NCBI GenBank assembly: GCA_028707695.1
Contig: JAQWAL010000001.1
Span: forward strand, 80,480-144,479
From: Bacteroidales bacterium
Lineage (GTDB): Bacteria; Bacteroidota; Bacteroidia; Bacteroidales; UBA932
Direction: 5' to 3'
Length of the DNA: 64,000 nt
The notes under the pieces are model-generated. The model was given only the letters and a program-made list of their open reading frames with translations, searched no databases and was not told the DNA's origin. How positions within the stretch are numbered: the first letter of the stretch is position 1; each line of letters begins with the position of its first letter. The translations under genes and the position numbers were made by a program. Below, piece after piece: positions 16,938-25,816 of this stretch.

Positions 16938-16941
16938 AGAG

Positions 16942-17265
16942 ATGGCTCAGAAAAACTGGATGAACGAAATACTGGGGGGGCAGATACTGTTACATAGCGG
17001 TATTCTGCAACATGCTCGTTTTGTATTATTTGTCTTTGTTTTGGTAATCTTTTACATTGCGCTCAACTTCTCGGTAGAACAAAGCCTGCGGATAGAAAGA
17101 CGCAACAATGCAGAACTGAAACATCTCAAATCGGACTACACCAGCAAAGCAGCCAAACTACAGTACCATAGCAAACGCGGAGAGGTGGAAATAAGATTGC
17201 AAAAGCTCAATTCAACCCTCAAACCGCCAGTCAATCCACCAGCCAGAATAATAATGGAGGAGTAG
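16942..17265 (+). CDS. ftsL: FtsL-like cell division protein
   Basis: This is a 107-residue bitopic membrane protein in the position of FtsL. A short cytoplasmic N-terminus (1-26) is followed by a transmembrane segment (about 27-45, FVLFVFVLVIFYIALNF) and a periplasmic heptad-like helix (RIERRNNAELKHLKSDY and onwards) ending in a proline-rich tail. The Bacteroidetes FtsL family is poorly conserved in sequence, so topology and synteny carry the assignment. I start at ATG 16942 after rsmH; an upstream GTG at 16906 would overlap rsmH by 32 bases. A run of seven Gs lies at codons 11-13. Confidence 0.8.
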   Translation: MAQKNWMNEILGGQILLHSGILQHARFVLFVFVLVIFYIALNFSVEQSLRIERRNNAELKHLKSDYTSKAAKLQYHSKRGEVEIRLQKLNSTLKPPVNPPARIIMEE

Positions 17266-17268
17266 GCT

Positions 17269-19374
17269 ATGAAAAAGATAATAAAAAGAATATACTTTAT
17301 TTATGCATTCGTAGTACTGCTGGGCTTTGTAATAATAGGCCAAATAATTTACCTGCAATTTTTTGCAGAGATAACAGTCACAGATGCAGATATCTCGTTC
17401 CGTCAAGAAGAGATTGAGGCAAACAGAGGCAGTATCCTGGCCAGGGATTCAAGACCCCTCTCTACCTCGGTACCCTATTACCAGATAAGGATGGATTGTG
17501 TTGTCCCCGACAAGCAGCTTTTGACACAAGAGATAGACCAACTTGCAAAAGAGCTGTCCAATTTCTTCAAAGACAAAAGCGCTGCCGCATACAAAAACCA
17601 GATATTAAAGGCAAGGAAAGAGGGGAAAAGGTACATGGCAATTGGGAACCGGCTTGTAGATTACAGCGAAATGATTGAAATAAAGCAGTTCCCTGTATTC
17701 AAATACGGATCGTTGAAAGGAGGTATAATTACCGAACAAAAGAACAGGCGCAACAATCCATATGGCAGATTAGCATACAGGACAATAGGATTCATCAACT
17801 CAAATGGTGTAGGAGCAGGACTGGAAGCAAGTTTCAACCATGACCTGCAAGGAATACCAGGCAGACAGACCGTCCAAAAAGTGCTGGGCGGAGAGTGGAT
17901 CCCCGTGATCAGTGAAAAATCATTGCAGCCACACGACGGTTACGATGTGCTGACCACCTTGGACATAGACATCCAGGAGGCTGCGGAAAACGCCCTTAAA
18001 GAACAACTTTCCCTCTCAGAAGAGATAGAAGGGGCCACGGCAATTGTCATGGAAGTGAAAACAGGTGCCATAAGGGCAATTGCAAATATGAAAAAAGGCA
18101 AAGGAGGCTCCTTTGATGAGTCGTACAATTATGCAATAGGACATGCTACGGAACCTGGCTCTACATTCAAGCTTGCAACCCTTGTAGCTTTACTGGAAGA
18201 TGGCTATGTTACATTAGACTCAAAAATTGATGCCGGGGATGGCAAATGGAGGTATAGCTCTGCCTCATACAGCGATGTCGGAAAGGGACTTGGAGAGATA
18301 ACAGTAAAAGAGGCATTCCAGAAATCATCCAATGTAGCATTTGCAAAACTAGCTGTAGAACACTATGCCAACAACGAAAAAAGATTTGTAGACCGAATCA
18401 TGAACATGAAAATCACAGAAAAATTCAACCTGGAAATCAAAGGAGCAGCAGGTACTGTGATATACACACCTGGAGATGCAATGTGGTCGGGAGTATCATT
18501 ACCATCAATGGCAATAGGATATGCAACAATGCTCACTCCTCTCCATACATTGACATTCTACAATGCAATAGCCAATAATGGCAAGATGATGAAACCATAT
18601 TTTGTAGAGAATATCCAGAAAAACGGAGAGGTCTACAAAAAGCTGGGGCCACAGGAGATCAGCGGATCAATCTGCTCAAAAAAAACAGTAGAACTAGTAA
18701 AGGCTGCACTAAGGGGTGTTGTAGAAGAGGGAACCGGGAAAATCATACAAGACAATCGCTACTCAATATCTGGCAAAACCGGAACAGCAAGGATTGCTTT
18801 TGATGGTAAATATATAGATGCGCAAGGTTACCGCAGGCACCAAGCCACGTTTGCAGGTTTCTTCCCTTCCGAAAACCCAAAATACTCTGCTATAGTTGTC
18901 CTATACTCCTCCAAAACAAGAGGTAATTTTTACGGAGGTTCCTGGTCGGCACCTGTATTCAAAAAGATAGCCGACAAAATTTATGCAAACAGTCCGGACT
19001 GGAACTCCCCTTTGGATGTGAAAATAACCGACAGCCTGGGCACTCCCCCCCTTCTTGCAGGAAGAGGCAGCGAAATAAAAAATTCACTCACATATCTTCC
19101 AAATGGAAGTTCTGTGAAAATAAAAGAGAGTGACTGGGTTGTAAAAGACAGTACCAAAAGCAAGCTGGTCGCGACAACCATAGAAAACGGAATTATCCCC
19201 GATGTAAGGGATATGGGACTCAAGGATGCTTTGTACATATTGGAGAATATGGGATACAGGGTCACTTTCTCCGGAAAAGGCAAGGTAACCTCACAATATC
19301 CTCAACCAGGGACATCACTAACCAGAAACCAATTGGTAGAAATAAAGCTTAAAGAGATTTATGAGACTGAATGA
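17269..19374 (+). CDS. ftsI: Division transpeptidase (class B penicillin-binding protein) with PASTA domain
   Basis: It cross-links septal peptidoglycan with FtsW. The 701-residue protein has an N-terminal membrane anchor (about 13-33) and the class B dimerisation motif RGSILARD (53-60). The transpeptidase motifs are intact: S298-T-F-K301 in EPGSTFKLAT, S353-S-N355, and K503-T-G505 in SGKTGTAR. A single PASTA domain (about 637-698; GIIPDVRDMGLKDALYILE, then SQYPQPGTSL) closes the protein. Such a domain is common in Bacteroidetes and Gram-positive FtsI proteins but absent from E. coli FtsI. It overlaps murE by 14 bases, implying coupled translation. Confidence 0.94.
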   Translation: MKKIIKRIYFIYAFVVLLGFVIIGQIIYLQFFAEITVTDADISFRQEEIEANRGSILARDSRPLSTSVPYYQIRMDCVVPDKQLLTQEIDQLAKELSNFFKDKSAAAYKNQILKARKEGKRYMAIGNRLVDYSEMIEIKQFPVFKYGSLKGGIITEQKNRRNNPYGRLAYRTIGFINSNGVGAGLEASFNHDLQGIPGRQTVQKVLGGEWIPVISEKSLQPHDGYDVLTTLDIDIQEAAENALKEQLSLSEEIEGATAIVMEVKTGAIRAIANMKKGKGGSFDESYNYAIGHATEPGSTFKLATLVALLEDGYVTLDSKIDAGDGKWRYSSASYSDVGKGLGEITVKEAFQKSSNVAFAKLAVEHYANNEKRFVDRIMNMKITEKFNLEIKGAAGTVIYTPGDAMWSGVSLPSMAIGYATMLTPLHTLTFYNAIANNGKMMKPYFVENIQKNGEVYKKLGPQEISGSICSKKTVELVKAALRGVVEEGTGKIIQDNRYSISGKTGTARIAFDGKYIDAQGYRRHQATFAGFFPSENPKYSAIVVLYSSKTRGNFYGGSWSAPVFKKIADKIYANSPDWNSPLDVKITDSLGTPPLLAGRGSEIKNSLTYLPNGSSVKIKESDWVVKDSTKSKLVATTIENGIIPDVRDMGLKDALYILENMGYRVTFSGKGKVTSQYPQPGTSLTRNQLVEIKLKEIYETE

Positions 19375-20830
19375 ACTAATATACAAAGATGAGGCAGTAA
19401 CCATAACCAACGATTCAAACCCTCATATATCATCTGTCACATTCGATTCCAGGGATGTTGCAGAGGATTCTTTGTTTGTGGCAATCAAGGGAAGTGTTTC
19501 CGATGGGCATGATTATATCAAACAGGCAATTGAGAACGGAGCAACAGCTGTTTTGTGTGAAAAAATGCCGGTCGGTTTGGCAGACAACAACAGGAATCAT
19601 CCAGTTACAATCATACAAACAGAAAGCAGCCACAAGATGCTAGGATTGGTTTCATCACGTTTTTATGGCAACCCTTCGTCCAAGATGAAAGTTGTGGGAA
19701 TAACGGGTACCAACGGCAAGACAACAACTGTAACATTGCTTTACAATCTGTTTACTTCATTGGGATACATATGCGGCCTCATATCCACAATAGAAAATTA
19801 TGTCGGTACCAGACGATACCCTTCAACACACACTACACCTGACCCTTTGAGCTTAAACAAACTGATGTTTGAAATGAACAAACAGGGTTGTGAATTTTGC
19901 TTCATGGAGGTAAGCTCACATGCCTTAGACCAAGACAGGGTTTGTGGAATCAAGTTTGAAGGTGCATTATTTTCAAACATAACCCACGATCATTTAGATT
20001 ATCATAAAGATTTCCTTTCATACATAAATGCCAAAAAAAAGCTTTTTGACAACCTGCCTTCTTCTTCCTTTGCCCTTGTCAACATAGACGACAGGAATGG
20101 GAAAACAATGGTACAGAACTGCAATGCAAACACCTACACATATTCTTGCCTTTCACATGCCAACTTCAATTGCAAGGTGATAGAAAGCACACTTGAAGGG
20201 ATGCTCATGAAAATTGGCACCCATGACGTGTGGGCAAAATTCATAGGGCTCCATAATGCATACAATCTTCTTGCTGTATACTCCACAGCCATTTTGCTTG
20301 GGGGTGACCAACAAGAGGTGCTCACTGCCTTGAGCGCCCTTGAAAATGTTGCGGGCAGGCTGGAATACATAAAAGGGGCAAATGATATAACTGCAGTTGT
20401 AGATTACGCCCATACTCCAGATGCCCTGTCAAATGTCCTGAGGACTCTCAAGGAGGTTTCAACCGATACCCAACTTGTAACGGTTTTTGGTTGCGGAGGT
20501 AACCGGGACAAATCCAAAAGACCCGAGATGGCCCGGGTGTCAGCAAGATATTCCGACAAAATAATAGTAACATCAGACAATCCCAGGTTTGAAGATCCCG
20601 ATGAAATAATAAAAGAGATCAAAACCGGATTCGAAAACAAAGAGCTTGTCAAGACACTTTTCATTACAGACCGTAGGGAAGCCATAAAGGCAGCACTGAC
20701 CATGGCCTCTCCAGGCGCAATTGTACTTGTGGCTGGCAAAGGACATGAAACCTACCAGGATGTGAAAGGGGTAAAAGAACATTTTGATGACAAGGAAGAG
20801 ATTAACAATGTATTCAATTTAATGTCATAG
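19361..20830 (+). CDS. murE: UDP-MurNAc-tripeptide synthetase (meso-DAP adding)
   Basis: This cytoplasmic Mur ligase adds the third residue to UDP-MurNAc-L-Ala-D-Glu. The 489-residue protein has the N-terminal UDP-binding domain (SSVTFDSRDV), the ATP loop GTNGKTT (116-122), the carbamylated-lysine region in the central domain (HDHLDYHKD, then AKKKLF), and the C-terminal motif DNPR at 406-409 (TSDNPRFEDP). DNPR in MurE is the established marker for meso-diaminopimelate selectivity, as opposed to lysine. So the wall should be DAP type. The start overlaps ftsI by 14 bases and mraY follows after 3. Confidence 0.95.
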   Translation: MRLNELIYKDEAVTITNDSNPHISSVTFDSRDVAEDSLFVAIKGSVSDGHDYIKQAIENGATAVLCEKMPVGLADNNRNHPVTIIQTESSHKMLGLVSSRFYGNPSSKMKVVGITGTNGKTTTVTLLYNLFTSLGYICGLISTIENYVGTRRYPSTHTTPDPLSLNKLMFEMNKQGCEFCFMEVSSHALDQDRVCGIKFEGALFSNITHDHLDYHKDFLSYINAKKKLFDNLPSSSFALVNIDDRNGKTMVQNCNANTYTYSCLSHANFNCKVIESTLEGMLMKIGTHDVWAKFIGLHNAYNLLAVYSTAILLGGDQQEVLTALSALENVAGRLEYIKGANDITAVVDYAHTPDALSNVLRTLKEVSTDTQLVTVFGCGGNRDKSKRPEMARVSARYSDKIIVTSDNPRFEDPDEIIKEIKTGFENKELVKTLFITDRREAIKAALTMASPGAIVLVAGKGHETYQDVKGVKEHFDDKEEINNVFNLMS

Positions 20831-20833
20831 ATA

Positions 20834-22114
20834 ATGCTGTACAACCTATATGAATATTTAAAGGATTTTGTGGATTTTCCAGGTTTAGGATTATTCCAGT
20901 ACATCTCTTTCAGGGCTTTTTCTGCAGTTTTGTTATCCTTGGCAATTGCTTTGTTTGCTGGAAAAAGGATTATAAACAAACTGGCAAAAAAACAGATTGG
21001 AGAAGAGATCAGAGATCTGGGACTTGAAGGTCAAATGCAAAAGAAAGGGACTCCGACCATGGGTGGGGTTATTATTCTGGTTGCTACCCTCATTCCTGCA
21101 ATACTGCTTGGAGACCTTACAAATGTATATGTATTGCTTCTTTTGGTAACCACAATATGGCTAGGCACAATCGGGTTCATAGACGACTATATTAAGGTAT
21201 TTAAAAAGAACAAGGAAGGTCTTCATGGCAAATTCAAAATATATGGTCAGGTGACCTTGGGCCTGATAGTAGGGATAACCTTGTATGCCAGTGAACAATC
21301 GGTAATAAGGGTAGCCGTAAAGGCTGCCAGCCACGAAATTTATTCCGAAGTTGTAGAGGGGAATGGTGACAACAAGAACACACTATATTTCCAGGACGAA
21401 AAAAGCACAAAGACTACAATCCCGTTTATCAAAAACAACGAGTTTGATTATGCCTGGTTAGCTCCATTCAAGGGAGAAACCAAAGAAAAAATTGCATGGG
21501 TAATTTACATAATAGTTATAATTTTCATTGTAACAGCAGTTTCCAACGGGACCAACCTTACCGATGGCATGGATGGACTGGCTACAGGAGTATCTGTCAT
21601 TACAGGAACCACCTTAGCCATATTGGCATACCTTTCGGGAAATATAATTTATTCCAATTATCTGCAAATATTGTATTTGCCTAATACCGGAGAGATAGTG
21701 ATTGTTTTGGCCGCTTTTATTGGTGCATTGATAGGATTTCTCTGGTACAACTCATATCCGGCACAAGTATTCATGGGAGACACAGGCAGTCTGGCAATTG
21801 GTGGAATCATAGCCGTGGCTGCTATCATGATAAAAAAAGAACTCCTGATTCCAATTTTATGTGGAATCTTCTTCGTGGAAAGCCTCTCGGTAATTGTACA
21901 AAGATTGTATTTCAAATACACACGCATAAAGTACGGCAAAGGTGTCAGGGTCTTTAAAATGACTCCGCTGCACCATCATTTCCAAAAAGAAGATGTCCAA
22001 GCTTTGATACAAAATCCAAGGAAAGCCCTTCCAGAAGCCAAGATTGTGACAAGGTTCTGGATCATAGCAATATTCCTTGCAGTAATCACAATAATAACAC
22101 TAAAAATAAGATAA
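20834..22114 (+). CDS. mraY: Phospho-MurNAc-pentapeptide transferase with periplasmic insertion
   Basis: This polytopic inner-membrane enzyme transfers phospho-MurNAc-pentapeptide to undecaprenyl phosphate, giving lipid I. Catalytic motifs are GFIDDY (D117-D118), NLTDGMDGL (D244, D247) and the late HHHFQK; GTPTMGG (72-78) is also conserved. At 426 residues it is about 60 longer than E. coli MraY. The extra part is a hydrophilic segment at about 155-215 (SEQSVIRVAVKAASHEIYSE and on) between two membrane helices. That segment is also known from other Bacteroidetes MraY proteins. Function of the insertion is unknown to me. Confidence 0.95.
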   Translation: MLYNLYEYLKDFVDFPGLGLFQYISFRAFSAVLLSLAIALFAGKRIINKLAKKQIGEEIRDLGLEGQMQKKGTPTMGGVIILVATLIPAILLGDLTNVYVLLLLVTTIWLGTIGFIDDYIKVFKKNKEGLHGKFKIYGQVTLGLIVGITLYASEQSVIRVAVKAASHEIYSEVVEGNGDNKNTLYFQDEKSTKTTIPFIKNNEFDYAWLAPFKGETKEKIAWVIYIIVIIFIVTAVSNGTNLTDGMDGLATGVSVITGTTLAILAYLSGNIIYSNYLQILYLPNTGEIVIVLAAFIGALIGFLWYNSYPAQVFMGDTGSLAIGGIIAVAAIMIKKELLIPILCGIFFVESLSVIVQRLYFKYTRIKYGKGVRVFKMTPLHHHFQKEDVQALIQNPRKALPEAKIVTRFWIIAIFLAVITIITLKIR

Positions 22115-22115
22115 T

Positions 22116-23450
22116 ATGTCAAAAGTGGTAATATTAGGTGGAGGTGAGAGCGGAACAGGCGCAGCTGTGCTTGCAATGGTAAAAGGACATGAAGTCTTTT
22201 TATCAGATTGCAACATGATTACGGAAGAAGCCCGTAACATACTGTCCCAAAATGGCATTGAATTCGAAGAAGGGGGCCATACCCGGGAAAAGATCATGGA
22301 TGCCCAACTTGTTGTGAAAAGCCCGGGCATTCCCGATACTGTTCCCATAATTGATGAGATTACAGCTGCTGGCATCCCTGTGATTTCTGAAATTGAATTT
22401 GCAGGAAAATACGATAAAGCAAAAAAAATATGTGTTACAGGTAGTAATGGAAAGACAACCACGGCTTCCATCATTTATTTCCTGCTTAAAAATGCAGGGC
22501 TCAATGTAGGATTGGCAGGGAATATCGGCACCAGCTATGCCTATCAGGTTGCTACATGTGATTACGATTACTATGTATTGGAGATAAGCAGTTTCCAATT
22601 AGACGGAATGTACGATTTCAAAGCAGACATAGCCGTTTTGCTCAACATAACTCCAGATCATCTTGACAGATACGGAAATGAGATGGAAAATTACATCAAA
22701 GCCAAATTCCGCATCACTCAAAACATGTCATCGGAAGATTGCTTTATCTTTTGCGCAGATGACCAAGTGAGCATTGAACATCTGGACAAAATAGTCCTTC
22801 ATGCAAAACAACTACCTTTCAGCCAAGAAAAAGAGGTAGAACAAGGGGCATTTGTAAAAGAAGAAAAGATGCATGTCAAATATACCGATAAAGATTATCA
22901 GATGTTCCTGAATGAGTTGTCACTCCAGGGCAAACACAACATCTACAACTCAATGGCAGCAGCAATAACAGGAAAGGTCCTGAACATAGAGAATGATGTA
23001 GTGAGAGAAAGCCTCACTACCTTCCAAGGTGTTGAGCACCGACTGGAGAAAGTTTTAAAAGTAAAGAATGTCCTTTATATTAACGACTCAAAAGCTACAA
23101 ATGTCAACTCTACCTGGTATGCGCTGGAAAGCATGACAACACCGGTTGTATGGATAGCTGGTGGAAAGGACAAAGGAAACGACTATGAACCCCTTTTCGA
23201 ACTTGTAAAGGAAAAAGTAAGGGTGATGATTTGCCTTGGAGCAGACAACAGAAAACTACATGAATGCTTCAAAGACAAAGTAGGAGAAATCTATGACGCT
23301 GCTTCAGCTTCGGAAGCAGTAGAACTTGCCTACAAACACTCAATACCTGGCGAGACTGTTCTGTTGTCCCCTGCATGCGCAAGCTTTGACCTTTTCAAAA
23401 ACTTCGAAGACAGAGGCAAACAATTCAAAGAGGCAGTAAGCAAACTATAA
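22116..23450 (+). CDS. murD: UDP-MurNAc-L-alanine:D-glutamate ligase
   Basis: It adds D-glutamate to UDP-MurNAc-L-Ala in the cytoplasm. The 444 residues have an N-terminal Rossmann-like UDP domain (VVILGGGESGTGAA), the ATP loop GSNGKTT (109-115), the Mur-ligase stretch LEISSFQLDG near 148, NITPDHLDRYG near 177, and C-terminal HRLEKV and NDSKATN. Those residues are typical of MurD (NDSKATN is its ribose/ATP contact). It sits one base after mraY and 12 before ftsW. Confidence 0.95.
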   Translation: MSKVVILGGGESGTGAAVLAMVKGHEVFLSDCNMITEEARNILSQNGIEFEEGGHTREKIMDAQLVVKSPGIPDTVPIIDEITAAGIPVISEIEFAGKYDKAKKICVTGSNGKTTTASIIYFLLKNAGLNVGLAGNIGTSYAYQVATCDYDYYVLEISSFQLDGMYDFKADIAVLLNITPDHLDRYGNEMENYIKAKFRITQNMSSEDCFIFCADDQVSIEHLDKIVLHAKQLPFSQEKEVEQGAFVKEEKMHVKYTDKDYQMFLNELSLQGKHNIYNSMAAAITGKVLNIENDVVRESLTTFQGVEHRLEKVLKVKNVLYINDSKATNVNSTWYALESMTTPVVWIAGGKDKGNDYEPLFELVKEKVRVMICLGADNRKLHECFKDKVGEIYDAASASEAVELAYKHSIPGETVLLSPACASFDLFKNFEDRGKQFKEAVSKL

Positions 23451-23462
23451 ACCGGCAAAGCA

Positions 23463-24698
23463 ATGGACAGCATTAATTTAGGTATATTCAGGCTAAGAGG
23501 CGACAAGGTGATATGGATAATCGTATTCCTGTTGTGCCTTATTTCCATTGCTGCAGTATACTCTTCCAGCAGTTCCCTTGCTTTCAGCGAGAAAAAGAGC
23601 ACCATGGACTATCTGCTAAGACAACTCAAATTCGTTGTCTTTAGCTTGACCACGCTTTTTGTTTTCTACAATATACCACTGGGCATCTACCGGATGTTCT
23701 CATATCTGGTAATGCCACTCAGTATATTGTTATTGGTGGTTACACTGACATCGGGGGCTTCATACAATAGTGCAGACAGGTGGATCAAAGTATTTGGATT
23801 CACAATACATACCGGAGAAATTGCCAAGATTGCAACAATAATGTACCTGTCACGAGTGATGGAGGCGCGCAAGTTCGAAACTTTCAAAGAGTTTGCAATT
23901 TGGATCATCGCACCCACAGGAATTGTGATATTGCTTATATTATACGGAAGTATCTCCACAGGACTGCTTGTTACTGCAGTTACATTCGTGATGCTTGTAG
24001 TTGCAGGCATTAAGTGGATGCACCTGTTGAAAGCATCGCTCATTGCAATATCTGCAGGAGCACTTGTCCTGTTGCTCAACCTCTCCTTCGGAATCTTCCC
24101 CAGGGTAGAGACTGCAGTGAACAGGATCAAGAATTTTGCCACGGAAGATACATTGACTTCGGAGTTGACCCCTATGCAAAGGCAACAAATACTTGACAAG
24201 ACATACCAGGCCAATATGGCAAGGATAGCTGTTGCATCTGTAGGTGTGCTCGGGAAAGGACCCGGCAACAGTACCCAAAGGAACTTCCTCCCCCACCCTT
24301 ACTCCGATTTCATTTATGCTATAATCATAGAGGAGTGGGGATTGCTCATTGGCGGAATCGGGGTATTGATGTTGTACCTGTGGTTCCTGGCAAGGGCAAT
24401 CATCATTACAAAAAAATGCACTACCATATTTAGTTCAATGCTGGTCATGGGATTGGCTATTTTGATAACAACACAGGCTTTGCTGCATATATGTGTAAAC
24501 GTTGGACTGTTACCAGTAACAGGTCACACATTGCCCCTGATCAGCCTTGGGGGAACATCACTTATGATCATGGGAGGAGCCTTTGGAATGATACTGTCTG
24601 TGAGCAGGACTGTAGAAAAAGGGAATGATGTTGAGGTAGTTGACCAAACAGAGACAGCAAATGTTTCCGAAACAGAAAATAGAGCAAAAGAGGTATGA
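23463..24698 (+). CDS. ftsW: Septal peptidoglycan glycosyltransferase FtsW (SEDS)
   Basis: This polytopic SEDS-family glycan polymerase works with FtsI. The 411 residues contain about ten hydrophobic segments. Family landmarks are YNSADRWIKVFGFTIHTGEIAKI (about 101-123; the aspartate and glutamate region), QILDKTYQANMARIAVASVGVLGKG with the loop before FLPHPYSDFIYAIIIEEWG (the conserved DFIF/E-W-G block), and GHTLPLISLGGTSL near the C-terminus. It ends in a short acidic cytoplasmic tail. Its stop overlaps the murG ATG by four bases. Confidence 0.94.
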   Translation: MDSINLGIFRLRGDKVIWIIVFLLCLISIAAVYSSSSSLAFSEKKSTMDYLLRQLKFVVFSLTTLFVFYNIPLGIYRMFSYLVMPLSILLLVVTLTSGASYNSADRWIKVFGFTIHTGEIAKIATIMYLSRVMEARKFETFKEFAIWIIAPTGIVILLILYGSISTGLLVTAVTFVMLVVAGIKWMHLLKASLIAISAGALVLLLNLSFGIFPRVETAVNRIKNFATEDTLTSELTPMQRQQILDKTYQANMARIAVASVGVLGKGPGNSTQRNFLPHPYSDFIYAIIIEEWGLLIGGIGVLMLYLWFLARAIIITKKCTTIFSSMLVMGLAILITTQALLHICVNVGLLPVTGHTLPLISLGGTSLMIMGGAFGMILSVSRTVEKGNDVEVVDQTETANVSETENRAKEV

Positions 24699-25816
24699 AA
24701 GCAAAAAGGATCATAATAAGTGGTGGTGGTACTGGAGGACATATCTTCCCTGCCATTTCAATTGCCAATGCATTGAAAAGGCTGGATCCTGAATGTGAAA
24801 TCTTGTTTGTGGGAGCCTCAGGCAGGATGGAGATGGAAAGGGTCCCGGCGGCGGGTTACAAAATAGTAGGACTTCCTGTGGCAGGATTGAAAAGGTCATT
24901 ATCCCTTTCCAATCTCAAAGTTCCATATATGTATGTAAAAAGCATCTTGATGGCAAATAAAATAATAGATGATTTCCGGCCTCATGCTGCAGTAGGAGTT
25001 GGAGGTTATGCAAGTGCACCTCTGTTAAAATCTGCATCTTCAAAACAAGTCCCCTACCTTATACAAGAACAGAATTCATATGCAGGTGTCACAAACAAAA
25101 TGCTGGCAAAAAAAGCGCAAAAGATATGTGTTGCTTATGAAAGTATGGAGAAGTTTTTCCCAAAAGAGAAGATTATAATCACCGGGAATCCTGTTCGAAG
25201 CACAATAAAAAGGGCTACCGAGCAAGAGAAAAGAGCCGCAAAAACATTATTCGGATTCAAGCAAGAGCAGCCGGTATTGCTGGTTGTCGGAGGTAGTCTT
25301 GGATCTGGGACCCTCAACAAAACCTTGCAAAACTGGATTGTCAAAAACAGACAAGTGCAAATAGGAATCATATGGCAGTATGGTAGATACTATAAATCAC
25401 AAGTAGAATCCTTCAATCGGGAGAACCCAAGGGAAAACATATTGGCCAAAGAATTCATTTCCAATATAGATCAAGCTCTTTCGGCAGCAGATGTGGTGGT
25501 TTCAAGGGCAGGTGCAGGAACAATTTCAGAGTTATGCATTGCAGGTAAAGCCACAATATTTGTTCCATCTCCTAATGTTGCCGAAGACCATCAGACATCC
25601 AATGCAATGGCATTGGTAAACAAGGGCTGTGCGTTGGTTGTAGCCGACAAGGATGCAAATGCAATCCTTATGGACAAGGCTGCAGAACTTTTGGAAAACA
25701 AAGAAAGGATAGAGCAGCTGGAAAGTTCAATAATGAAAATGGCCCTGTACGAATCGGACATTAAAATTGCCAAAGAGGTGCTGCAGCTTTGCAATCTTAA
25801 AAAAGGAGGTAATTAA
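24695..25816 (+). CDS. murG: UDP-GlcNAc:lipid I GlcNAc transferase
   Basis: This peripheral membrane GT-B enzyme converts lipid I to lipid II. The 373-residue protein starts with the glycine-rich loop SGGGTGGHIFPA (9-20). A second G-loop is GVGGYASAPLL near 102-112, followed by QEQNSYAGVTNK. The UDP-GlcNAc site follows in the C-terminal half (VVGGSLGSGTLN, then VVSRAGAGTISEL, then PSPNVAEDHQTSNA). All are typical of MurG. It overlaps ftsW by four bases (ATGA) and abuts murC without a gap; AAAAGGAGG near 25799 is a good ribosome-binding site for murC. Confidence 0.96.
   Translation: MKAKRIIISGGGTGGHIFPAISIANALKRLDPECEILFVGASGRMEMERVPAAGYKIVGLPVAGLKRSLSLSNLKVPYMYVKSILMANKIIDDFRPHAAVGVGGYASAPLLKSASSKQVPYLIQEQNSYAGVTNKMLAKKAQKICVAYESMEKFFPKEKIIITGNPVRSTIKRATEQEKRAAKTLFGFKQEQPVLLVVGGSLGSGTLNKTLQNWIVKNRQVQIGIIWQYGRYYKSQVESFNRENPRENILAKEFISNIDQALSAADVVVSRAGAGTISELCIAGKATIFVPSPNVAEDHQTSNAMALVNKGCALVVADKDANAILMDKAAELLENKERIEQLESSIMKMALYESDIKIAKEVLQLCNLKKGGN

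Noticed and set aside
23687..24268. 193-codon open frame antisense to ftsW
   Set aside because: Antisense to a strongly conserved gene, with no recognisable motif and no promoter.
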